Virus record (IMG/VR): IMGVR_UViG_3300023184_005048
Coordinates: 1-55,259 of that record
Direction: 5' to 3' (one strand)
DNA: 55,259 nucleotides
DNA from: a virus
Below, one piece after another: positions 44,183 to 50,565 of this stretch (position 1 is its first letter; the number at the start of each line of letters is the position of its first letter). The position numbers and the translations under genes are program-made. A model generated the notes under the pieces. That model saw only the letters and a list, made by a program, of their open reading frames with translations. It was not told where the DNA came from and made no database searches.

Positions 44183-44236
44183 TCAATCTGTTCGATTAAT
44201 TTGTTGTTGTTGTTGGTATTGTGATGTTGTTGTCAT
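44183..44236 (-). CDS. 17-residue poly-glutamine leader peptide
   Basis: The frame reads MTTTSQYQQQQQINRTD, with one CAA, a Tyr codon and then five CAA codons in a row. CAA is the codon read by the three tRNA-Gln(TTG) encoded just downstream. The stop codon lies about 27 nt before the base of the terminator stem. The last two codons plus stop contain CAGATTGA, complementary to TCAATCTG in the terminator. The layout is that of an amino-acid attenuation leader; translation has not been shown. Confidence 0.75.
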   Translation of the reverse strand: MTTTSQYQQQQQINRTD

Positions 44237-44267
44237 AATTCTATTTATTAATATTTTGTTTCTTTGT

Positions 44268-44343
44268 CGAGATGGCAGGATTCGAACCTGCGAGTTCTCC
44301 TGCTCCCAAAGCAGGCGGGGTAACCGGACTCCCCAACATCTCG
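44268..44343 (-). tRNA. tRNA-Pro(TGG)
   Basis: Acceptor CGAGATG/CATCTCG, anticodon arm CCTGC/GCAGG with loop TTTGGGA, T loop TTCGAAT. Confidence 0.92.
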
Positions 44344-44350
44344 TATTTTA

Positions 44351-44426
44351 GCGGTCCCGACGGGATTCGAACCCGCACCTCGCACCGTGACAGGGTGGTA
44401 TTGTAAACCATTCAACCACGGGACCG
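44351..44426 (-). tRNA. tRNA-Asp(GTC), first of two
   Basis: Acceptor CGGTCCC/GGGACCG, anticodon loop CTGTCAC closed by CCACC/GGTGC-type pairing, T loop TTCGAAT. A 63-nt spacer with small hairpins separates it from the next tRNA upstream. Confidence 0.88.
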
Positions 44427-44488
44427 TTTTTGAGAATTCTTTTACTCTATTCTCTAAAGAGTATCTTTTGCCTCAAAGGCTACTTGTT

Positions 44489-44562
44489 GCGGTCTAGAAG
44501 GGTTTCGATCCCTCTACTTCTGCGTGACAGGCAGATATGATAGCCACTTCACCACTAGACCA
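44489..44562 (-). tRNA. tRNA-Asp(GTC), second, with altered T loop
   Basis: Acceptor TGGTCTA/TAGACCG, anticodon arm TCTGC/GCAGA with loop CTGTCAC. The T loop reads ATCGAAA, with A in place of the near-universal T54. Confidence 0.8.
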
Positions 44563-44569
44563 TTTTTGT

Positions 44570-44641
44570 CGGGAAGGTCGGAATCGAACCGACTAACTGA
44601 AGCCTCCAGAGCCCCCGTGCTTAAACCTTAGTCACTTCCCG
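44570..44641 (-). tRNA. tRNA, anticodon uncertain (TGG Pro or CTG Gln)
   Basis: Perfect acceptor CGGGAAG/CTTCCCG and T arm with loop TTCGATT are present. The best anticodon arm, GGGGC/GCTTC, leaves loop TCTGGAG, giving TGG with a C at position 33; shifting by one gives CTG with poor stem pairing. Either identity belongs to the Pro/Gln/Asp set of this block. Confidence 0.65.
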
Positions 44642-44654
44642 TTTTTTATATAAA

Positions 44655-44689
44655 ACAAAAAACCCAGTTAATCTTTCGACTAACTGGGT
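44655..44689 (-). terminator. attenuator terminator before the Asp/Pro tRNA block
   Basis: ACCCAGTTA and TAACTGGGT pair perfectly around a ten-base loop, followed by a T run on the minus strand. It lies between a leader frame and the first tRNA. Confidence 0.9.
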
Positions 44690-44712
44690 AATGTTTCATA
44701 GGTAATATATTC

Positions 44713-44811
44713 TTAACCTAAAACTACATAGTTAGCCTCTTTCGAACCAGGATCCTGATCGATTACAACTTGCGGTTGCGGGTTAACGATATTTAAGTTT
44801 AAGTTTTTCAT
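44713..44811 (-). CDS. 32-residue Pro/Gln/Asp-rich leader peptide
   Basis: The peptide starts MKNLNLNIV and its middle reads NPQPQVVIDQDP at residues 10-21, in which eight of twelve residues are Pro, Gln or Asp. These are the amino acids of the assigned tRNAs downstream (Asp x2, Pro, then Gln x3). Codons 26-28 contain CTAACT, complementary to AGTTAG in the terminator 5' arm. The stop precedes the terminator by 23 nt. The start lies after a CTTTTTAATATATAC element shared with the leader at the right end of the window. Confidence 0.7.
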   Translation of the reverse strand: MKNLNLNIVNPQPQVVIDQDPGSKEANYVVLG

Positions 44812-44858
44812 TTCAGTATATATTAAAAAGGATTTCTTCCTTTTGTTCTTATTTTATA

Positions 44859-44888
44859 CAAATATACAACAAAGTTTTAATTTGTCAA
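44859..44888 (-). promoter_or_regulatory. Bacteroidota-type promoter of the tRNA/glnS operon
   Basis: TTG, 19 bases, TATATTTG on the minus strand, about 48 bases before the Pro/Gln/Asp leader start. No further promoter is seen before glnS, so two attenuators in series appear to follow one promoter. Confidence 0.8.
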
Positions 44889-44901
44889 ATATTTTTTATT
44901 T

Positions 44902-45270
44902 TTATTTGAAATTTTCTTTTGATTTGAAATCTAATATTTCAATATTAAAAGGTGTTAATTTTCTACCTAGTTCTTCAACTATAGTAAGTATTTCTCTTTC
45001 ATTATAAACAGTAATGTTAAAATGAGCAACAGCATCTATTTCAACAGCACCATCTTCTAATTCAGCAACAGTTCCTTCATCAAGAATATTAACTTCAACA
45101 GACTCTTGATCGTAAAACAACTCGCTAACTTTAGATAAACCTAAGATTATTTTATCTTCAGTGATATCTTCACCTCTTAATAATATGTCAATATTATAAG
45201 ATTCTTTTGGTTCAGAATATCTGAATCCTACGGTTCTTTGATATTCATTTATTGATTGTAAATATTTCAT
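44902..45270 (-). CDS. hypothetical protein with N-terminal tag
   Basis: The 122-residue protein starts MKYLQSINEYQ, a variant of the shared tag. The rest has alternating strands and acidic helices with no recognised family. The start element TTAATATATAATCT precedes the ATG directly. It lies between the cold-shock gene's terminator and the tRNA operon promoter. Confidence 0.65.
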   Translation of the reverse strand: MKYLQSINEYQRTVGFRYSEPKESYNIDILLRGEDITEDKIILGLSKVSELFYDQESVEVNILDEGTVAELEDGAVEIDAVAHFNITVYNEREILTIVEELGRKLTPFNIEILDFKSKENFK

Positions 45271-45293
45271 AGATTATATATTAATTTTTAAAA

Positions 45294-45322
45294 CAAAAAA
45301 CCCTCAGATAAAAATCTAAGGG
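45294..45322 (-). terminator. intrinsic terminator of the cold-shock gene
   Basis: CCCTTAGAT pairs with ATCTGAGGG (one mismatch) across a short AT loop, followed by a T run on the minus strand. Confidence 0.8.
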
Positions 45323-45349
45323 CTTTAATTCTTTAGTACTAAAAATATA

Positions 45350-45541
45350 TTAAGCGTTAACTGATACGTTAACTGCGTTTAATCCTTTTTTACCTTCTGT
45401 TACTTCAAAGCTAACTGAATCTTTTTCTTTAATTTCATCAATTAATCCTGTAGCGTGTACAAACACATCTGTTCCGTTCTCGTCTGTGATGAAACCAAAT
45501 CCTTTAGCTTCATTGTAGAACTTTACTGTTCCTGTTTTCAT
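45350..45541 (-). CDS. cold-shock protein
   Basis: The 63-residue OB-fold protein has both RNA-binding motifs, KGFGFI at 13-18 and DVFVHA at 25-30, and the usual opening TGTVKFYN. It would bind single-stranded RNA or DNA as an RNA chaperone or antiterminator-type factor. It is a single gene ended by a terminator. Its codon use is less AT-biased than its neighbours, consistent with high expression. Confidence 0.93.
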   Translation of the reverse strand: MKTGTVKFYNEAKGFGFITDENGTDVFVHATGLIDEIKEKDSVSFEVTEGKKGLNAVNVSVNA

Positions 45542-45606
45542 TCTTTTATTCTTGTTTATTTTTATTTTTTGGTATTATTACCACTTGTTATATATTGAAT
45601 ATGAAA

Positions 45607-46017
45607 TTAGTTTATACCTAAATCATTTAATATTTTATCTCTTAATTTAGGAACATCATGAATAGCATAAACTGAATTTCTTGTAATTAGAATATTATCA
45701 TCTATTATTTTATTAACAGTTGATGTGTACCAATTTACTACACCATAAGACTCACCTATCTTTGGTTCTTTATTTTGTATTCCTTTTAATGTGTTTGATG
45801 GTTTATCAAATCTAGAAAATCTATCAGGACGATCACTTGGTGTTCCAACAATAGATTGTTGAGTTTTTAGATATTTATATTCATCACCACATTTTTCTTT
45901 TAGAATTGTGACATAGTGGTCAAAAATAGGACCAGCATTATAAACAACCATAATAGTATCTCTACCTTCAGTTGGTATAATAGATCCTATCTTTAATATT
46001 TCAACTTCTTTATTCAA
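45607..46017 (-). CDS. hypothetical protein
   Basis: A 136-residue protein with TIMVVYNAGPIFDHYVTILK and a Pro/Asp/Arg-rich middle (TPSDRPDRFSRFDKPS). No family is recognised. It overlaps the upstream small gene by eight bases and is co-transcribed with it and coaD. Confidence 0.6.
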   Translation of the reverse strand: MNKEVEILKIGSIIPTEGRDTIMVVYNAGPIFDHYVTILKEKCGDEYKYLKTQQSIVGTPSDRPDRFSRFDKPSNTLKGIQNKEPKIGESYGVVNWYTSTVNKIIDDNILITRNSVYAIHDVPKLRDKILNDLGIN

Positions 46018-46255
46018 TTATCTTATTTATTTTTTTATTTCTTATAAATGATTTTACCCAATAATCTGGTATCTCAATATATCCAATATCTTCTTTATTC
46101 GGTTCAGAAAATTCTGTTTTATAGAATCCTTCAGTTAAATGTATATTAGTTATATTAGGAATGCCATCAACAGTTTTACATCCCTTTTCTAAAAGAAAAG
46201 AATTTACAGCTTCAACTACATCAGATGATAAAAATCTTCCTTCAATATCTCTCAT
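46010..46255 (-). CDS. hypothetical protein
   Basis: An 81-residue acidic protein (MRDIEGRFLSSDVVEAVNSF opening) without a recognised motif. It overlaps coaD by four bases at its start and the next gene by eight. Confidence 0.6.
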   Translation of the reverse strand: MRDIEGRFLSSDVVEAVNSFLLEKGCKTVDGIPNITNIHLTEGFYKTEFSEPNKEDIGYIEIPDYWVKSFIRNKKINKIIE

Positions 46256-46704
46256 ATTAAATATTTATCACCAGAGCCTGGTCTGAATGATTGTAGATTT
46301 CTAATAGCAGAAGAACTGATATGTTGAAATTCTTCATCACAACGAAAGAAAACAACATCAATATCTTTTTTGAAATCATTAATGAATTTTAATTGGTTAT
46401 CTTCATAAGCCAAGTCGTCACCGTTTCTTAGACCACGGACTAAAACAACTTTATAACCTTCTGATTCTTTTTTCTCAATAAGTTCGTGTAAGAAAGTAGT
46501 GTAAACTTCTACACTTCTTCCAATCTTATCTGATATTTCTAATGATCTTGATAAGGCATCACCACCATTTGCTTTCTCTGGATTAACTCCAATAGCAATT
46601 AAAACATTTCCTTCGCCAAATATCCTTTCAGCTTTCTCAACTATGTTAAGATGTCCGATGTGAAAGGGATTAAAAGAACCGGCATAAATGGCTAAAGTTT
46701 TCAT
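46252..46704 (-). CDS. coaD: phosphopantetheine adenylyltransferase
   Basis: GSFNPFHIGH at residues 9-18 is the nucleotidyltransferase motif, followed by VVLVRGLRNGDDLAYE and ISSSAIR in the usual CoaD order. The length of 150 residues is slightly short of the usual ~160. It transfers AMP from ATP to 4'-phosphopantetheine in coenzyme A synthesis. No other CoA gene is visible. It follows a 41-residue basic frame and is coupled to the next gene by ATGA. Confidence 0.85.
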   Translation of the reverse strand: MKTLAIYAGSFNPFHIGHLNIVEKAERIFGEGNVLIAIGVNPEKANGGDALSRSLEISDKIGRSVEVYTTFLHELIEKKESEGYKVVLVRGLRNGDDLAYEDNQLKFINDFKKDIDVVFFRCDEEFQHISSSAIRNLQSFRPGSGDKYLI

Positions 46705-46705
46705 A

Positions 46706-46831
46706 TTATTTTAATTTTAAATATCTTTTACCTAAGATATTAATCATTTCATAATTCTTTTCTTTTTGAGCTTTTTCAAACTCATTAAATATTCTTCTTT
46801 TTAATCTTCTTCTTTTAAGAAATGTAAACAT
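46706..46831 (-). CDS. 41-residue basic peptide
   Basis: The frame opens MFTFLKRRRLKRRIFNEFEK and is very basic and helical. It ends one base before the coaD start and follows a terminator, so it is well placed as the first gene of that operon. It could bind nucleic acid; no family is recognised. Confidence 0.55.
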   Translation of the reverse strand: MFTFLKRRRLKRRIFNEFEKAQKEKNYEMINILGKRYLKLK

Positions 46832-46843
46832 ACTCTCTATATT

Positions 46844-46865
46844 AAAAGAGCCGGTTTCCCGGCTC
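46844..46865 (-). terminator. intrinsic terminator of the peptidase gene
   Basis: GAGCCGG pairs with CCGGCTC across a GAAA tetraloop, followed by four T on the minus strand. It lies directly after the peptidase stop. Confidence 0.85.
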
Positions 46866-46868
46866 ATA

Positions 46869-48128
46869 TTAGTCAAACTCTAAATCAGAAGCGTATCCAT
46901 CGTATAAGTTTTCACTTCTTTTATCTTTTTGTTCTTGTTGATAAGCAACTGTGTTGTAATAGTTATCTAAACTATCAGAACCTAAGTCGTCACCTTTTGA
47001 GTAATCCAATTCTGGTAAGTACTCTAACAAGTCATTACGATTACACTCTGTTGTGTGGTTACCCGCATCTTGTTTATAATCAACTTTCAATTTGAAACCA
47101 TCCCACTCACAAGAGTCGTATTGTAAATCTAAAGATTTTAATAAGTTATTAATAATCATTGATTCATAATCAACACGTTCTTTACATAAGTCAACTGATA
47201 CAACTTTCTTAGTTAAAGAATCAATCTCTACATTAGAAACGTAGTTGTATTTTTTATCGTGGAACCAAACTTTATCAGTTCTAGGCTCATATTTTTTAGT
47301 GATGTTATTATTCCATCTTGATGCGCCTACACCACCTGAGTAGTAATCATCCCATTCATCCCATCCGTATCCATAACCACTATATGATTTGTATTCAGTT
47401 TTAGAAGGATCTCTATCAACAGGTAAGCCATTCCAATCAACTAATAAACAAGCCTCAGCCAATTTAGTTAAGTGTTCAATGTCTTGTTGTTCTGAAAATG
47501 TGTGTTCTGAACGGTAACCTACAGAGATATTAGTACACTCAGAGTAGATTTTAATAAATTGAACAGAGTCAGTTAAGATACCAGTTGGGTCATTTTTGTA
47601 TGAGAAAGAATCATCAGCCAAGTTTAATTGTTTTGATAAAGCCTCACCAAAAGTATCTGAACAACATCTTTGAGAAGATTGGAAAGTAATAACCGAATCA
47701 TTACCTCTACGGTCAAATGAAATTACTTTGTTGATACCTTCAATCTTTTGGTCTTTTTGAACATTGGCAACCTTTCTTGAACCAACACAACCAACTTCTT
47801 CACCTAAGAAAAAGTAGTAAAGTCCTGGTATTTTGTTTTCAATCATATAAAGCATAATTGTTACACCAGCTTTATCATCTGCTCCTAAAATTGATTTACC
47901 ATCAGTCTTAATAATGTTACCGTCAAAAACGTGATTAACTTGAGTAAGTGCTGAAGTGGCTGTATCTAAGTGAGAAGTAAACATTACATCACTCTCACCA
48001 ATCTTGATAAATAAGTTACCAAACTCGTCTTTTTGTAATTCTGAATTTAACAAAGGGAAAACATCTTCCTCAGTTCCGTGAGGGTATGTTCTACTTGTTA
48101 GTTCTAGAAATTTATCTTTAATGTTCAT
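46869..48128 (-). CDS. zinc metallopeptidase, M20/M28/M42-like
   Basis: The metal and catalytic residues appear in family order: His53 and Asp55 in TSHLDTA, LGADDKAG at 81-88 with the bridging Asp84, GEEVG at 109-113 with catalytic and ligand Glu, and a later HTFSEQ. Cellular relatives are di-zinc aminopeptidases or tripeptidases. The last ~150 residues, Tyr/Asp-rich with a YSGYGYGWDEWDDYYSGG stretch, are an extra domain I do not recognise. The codon pattern suggests good expression. It has its own promoter. Confidence 0.8.
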   Translation of the reverse strand: MNIKDKFLELTSRTYPHGTEEDVFPLLNSELQKDEFGNLFIKIGESDVMFTSHLDTATSALTQVNHVFDGNIIKTDGKSILGADDKAGVTIMLYMIENKIPGLYYFFLGEEVGCVGSRKVANVQKDQKIEGINKVISFDRRGNDSVITFQSSQRCCSDTFGEALSKQLNLADDSFSYKNDPTGILTDSVQFIKIYSECTNISVGYRSEHTFSEQQDIEHLTKLAEACLLVDWNGLPVDRDPSKTEYKSYSGYGYGWDEWDDYYSGGVGASRWNNNITKKYEPRTDKVWFHDKKYNYVSNVEIDSLTKKVVSVDLCKERVDYESMIINNLLKSLDLQYDSCEWDGFKLKVDYKQDAGNHTTECNRNDLLEYLPELDYSKGDDLGSDSLDNYYNTVAYQQEQKDKRSENLYDGYASDLEFD

Positions 48129-48157
48129 CTTGTCTATAGTTTTTTTCTACTTATATA

Positions 48158-48188
48158 CAAATATACGGAGGTTATCCACAATATCCAA
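48158..48188 (-). promoter_or_regulatory. Bacteroidota-type promoter of the peptidase gene
   Basis: TTG, 20 bases, TATATTTG on the minus strand, about 30 bases before the ATG. The region is divergent with the large virion protein gene. Confidence 0.75.
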
Positions 48189-48244
48189 ATTTATTAAGAA
48201 TTAATTTAAATAATATCTGAAATTACTTTTTTAATATATAAGTT

Positions 48245-50530
48245 ATGTCTCAACAAATAGTTTCAAATTTAGAAAATGGTACTCTTCTTATATCGGATAA
48301 GTTTGATATAAACGCATCAGCAAACGCTGTTGATGCTACTCCATATTTTAATACAGTTGGATCTGAATACATAATTAGTTTTGTAAATTTACAAAATATT
48401 AGTCAGTTAACCAATTTTAAATATGATACTTTAGGTTTAACAGATACAAGATTCTTAAAAAATTATTATCGTATTTCTAGAGACGGTAATGCTTGGACTG
48501 ACTGGTTAGACCTTAAAAGAAACATTGATAACTTTCCTACAGTTGATCCAAGAGATCCTTTATACTTAGATATTAAATGGGTTAGAGGTGGTTCTTCTCA
48601 AGTTGGTGCTATTAGAATATTAGAATATTCAATTAATGGTACTTTAGAAAGAACAATGTTTGAAAGTGCGGGCGACGGTATTAGTACTGTTAATTTAGCA
48701 CCAGGTGAAAATACAATTTGGTCAGCACCTTTTATTTATAAAGTATTTGGTATAACTGATGTAGAAGTAATAGCACCGACAAGTCTTACAGGTGTTGATA
48801 TTAAATATAGATTCTCTCAAGATAATTCAAGAACCTGGTCTAATTGGGAACCATTCACAAAAGAAAATATAACTACAACTAGAATTAACCCAATTAGATT
48901 TTTTCAAATTGAATACTCTATTACTAATAATACATCATCTACTGTAGGAATACAAGATATTAATATTATTGGTGACTTTCAAAATGTTAGTAAAGATTAC
49001 TTCAAAACTAATTTATATGGTATTAGAGAATGTTGTCAGTCTAATCTAACCGGATATACTGATGCTAGTGGTAATTTTGTACCAGCTAATAATACAAATG
49101 GTTCAGGAACTGGAGTTGGTGGTGGTATATCAAATTCAGGAGGTGCTTGTGATACAACAGGTGCTGGTTCAACTTTACCTCAAATGAATGATCAAGATAA
49201 AGCAAATTTATTTAACCCATACAAACAAAATACAGCTATGGATTTATTGAATAAATTAAGTGCTGATGCTGAACAAGTATTTGGACATAAAGTTATTTAC
49301 TTTGTTACTGATCCTGATAAAAGAGGTCAAGACCACACCATGCATGAATATCAATTATATAATGTTGTTTGTGAAGGTAATATTAAAGTATCGGTTGATG
49401 GTAATAACTTCCCAGATTCTCAAATTGTAATGAATCAATTTGATTTAAGTCTTTTTGAATCTATGAATGTTCATATAACAAAAAAACAATTTAAGGAAAT
49501 ATTTGGTCCACAAAGAAGACCAAGTAAAGAAGACTTTTTATATTTCTGTGATGTTAATAGAATGTTCCAAGTTGACCACGCTCAACAGTTTAGAAATTTT
49601 AATAACTCAGCAATTTACTACAAACTAGTTCTGAAAAAATACACTCAAAAAGCCAATGTCAAAGCTGGTACTCAAGAGATTCAAAACAAGTTACAACAAC
49701 TTACTAAGAATTCTACTATCAACGAATTATTTGGAATTGAAAATGCTCAAGATAAAGCTTCAATTGCTAACAAAGAACAATTTGCTCCTTTAACAAAGGA
49801 AACTATTAGATTAGAATATAAAGCCACAATTGATAAAGAATTAATTGAAAACTCCTCAACTATTATTAGTAAAGCTCATTATGATCTTTCATCTGTTGAT
49901 TATGGACAAGTCGCTGTTAAATATAAAAACTTTGATCCTTTATTAAGAGTATCTGATAACATTGGATATCAAATTTGGTTTAAAATTAATAACTATATTA
50001 CTAATGAGGTTTATAACTTCATGGATTACTATGATGCTACTAACTCATTAGGTTGGAAAGTTGATTTATCAAATGATGCTATTCAAGTTAAATTAAATTC
50101 AGATACTTATACTTATGATTTAATGGGTTATTCATCAGATCAAAATATGGCATTTGAAGAAGATGTTTGGTATTGCTATGTTCTTAATATAAATCAAAGA
50201 AATAGAAAATTAGAACATTATGTTTATAAGAGAAATGTTGATGATGAATCAGATGCTGCTAATTTGTCTAATACGATACTTAGAAAAGTTTATCAATATA
50301 CACAAGATATTACACCTATCACTTATCAAATTGAAAGTAATGTTACTTGTCAAATTCTTGCTTCTGATATGTCAGTTACCAACATTAGATTATTTATGGA
50401 AGATATTCCAGCTGAGCAACATAATAAAATATGTAATCAATATATTATTAGAGACGATTCTAAATATCTTGTTTTTGCTGATAACGCCACTACAAGATTA
50501 TATCTACCGAAATTTCCACTATATGAATAA
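48245..50530 (+). CDS. large virion structural protein (tail or baseplate)
   Basis: This 761-residue protein is rich in Asn, Thr, Ser and short beta strands. A repeated pattern such as YYRISRDGNAWTDWLDL and YRFSQDNSRTWSNWEPF suggests two related beta domains in the N-terminal third. A Gly/Asn/Ser linker with paired Cys follows (residues ~270-305), then a mixed region and a C-terminal beta domain. This is typical of large-phage baseplate or tail-fibre components. The start directly follows TTAATATATAAGTT. The gene is followed by a bidirectional terminator. Confidence 0.6.
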   Translation: MSQQIVSNLENGTLLISDKFDINASANAVDATPYFNTVGSEYIISFVNLQNISQLTNFKYDTLGLTDTRFLKNYYRISRDGNAWTDWLDLKRNIDNFPTVDPRDPLYLDIKWVRGGSSQVGAIRILEYSINGTLERTMFESAGDGISTVNLAPGENTIWSAPFIYKVFGITDVEVIAPTSLTGVDIKYRFSQDNSRTWSNWEPFTKENITTTRINPIRFFQIEYSITNNTSSTVGIQDINIIGDFQNVSKDYFKTNLYGIRECCQSNLTGYTDASGNFVPANNTNGSGTGVGGGISNSGGACDTTGAGSTLPQMNDQDKANLFNPYKQNTAMDLLNKLSADAEQVFGHKVIYFVTDPDKRGQDHTMHEYQLYNVVCEGNIKVSVDGNNFPDSQIVMNQFDLSLFESMNVHITKKQFKEIFGPQRRPSKEDFLYFCDVNRMFQVDHAQQFRNFNNSAIYYKLVLKKYTQKANVKAGTQEIQNKLQQLTKNSTINELFGIENAQDKASIANKEQFAPLTKETIRLEYKATIDKELIENSSTIISKAHYDLSSVDYGQVAVKYKNFDPLLRVSDNIGYQIWFKINNYITNEVYNFMDYYDATNSLGWKVDLSNDAIQVKLNSDTYTYDLMGYSSDQNMAFEEDVWYCYVLNINQRNRKLEHYVYKRNVDDESDAANLSNTILRKVYQYTQDITPITYQIESNVTCQILASDMSVTNIRLFMEDIPAEQHNKICNQYIIRDDSKYLVFADNATTRLYLPKFPLYE

Positions 50531-50535
50531 TAAAA

Positions 50536-50565
50536 AAGCCTCTGATTTTTCAGAGGCTTTCTTTT
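50536..50565. terminator. bidirectional intrinsic terminator
   Basis: AAGCCTCTGA and TCAGAGGCTT pair closely with A and T runs on either side, ending both the virion gene (plus) and the GluRS gene (minus). Confidence 0.85.

Larger units (their letters stand above)
44120..44236 (-). promoter_or_regulatory. glutamine-sensing transcription attenuator (proposed)
   Basis: A poly-Gln leader frame, an antiterminator pairing and an intrinsic terminator are in classical order. Ribosomes stalled on CAA codons would leave CAGATTGA (44183-44190) free to pair with TCAATCTG (44138-44145), breaking the terminator and allowing transcription of tRNA-Gln x3 and glnS. Ribosomes that reach the stop codon would cover that segment, letting the terminator form. 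Confidence 0.7.
44655..44811 (-). promoter_or_regulatory. Pro/Gln/Asp-sensing attenuator (proposed)
   Basis: The leader frame and terminator have the same order and spacing as the poly-Gln attenuator. CTAACT (44730-44735) can pair with AGTTAG (44680-44685) and so compete with the terminator; a nearby TCGA may add four pairs. The antiterminator is shorter here, so the case rests mostly on layout and leader composition. Confidence 0.6.

Noticed and set aside
44188-44236. Poly-CAA run as simple sequence repeat without function
   Set aside because: Considered because CAA tracts occur by slippage, but the frame is closed at the right distance from a terminator, has a complementary antiterminator and precedes tRNA-Gln and glnS; coincidence is unlikely.
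44031-44351. A 106-codon plus-strand open frame across the tRNA block
   Set aside because: It runs antisense through four tRNA genes; the repeated GLEPRI-like peptide is only the reverse of T loops.
44427-44488. 63-nt spacer between tRNA-Asp genes as another tRNA
   Set aside because: It can form small hairpins (GCCTTTGAGGC, CTCTTTAGAG) but has no T loop, acceptor stem or anticodon arm.
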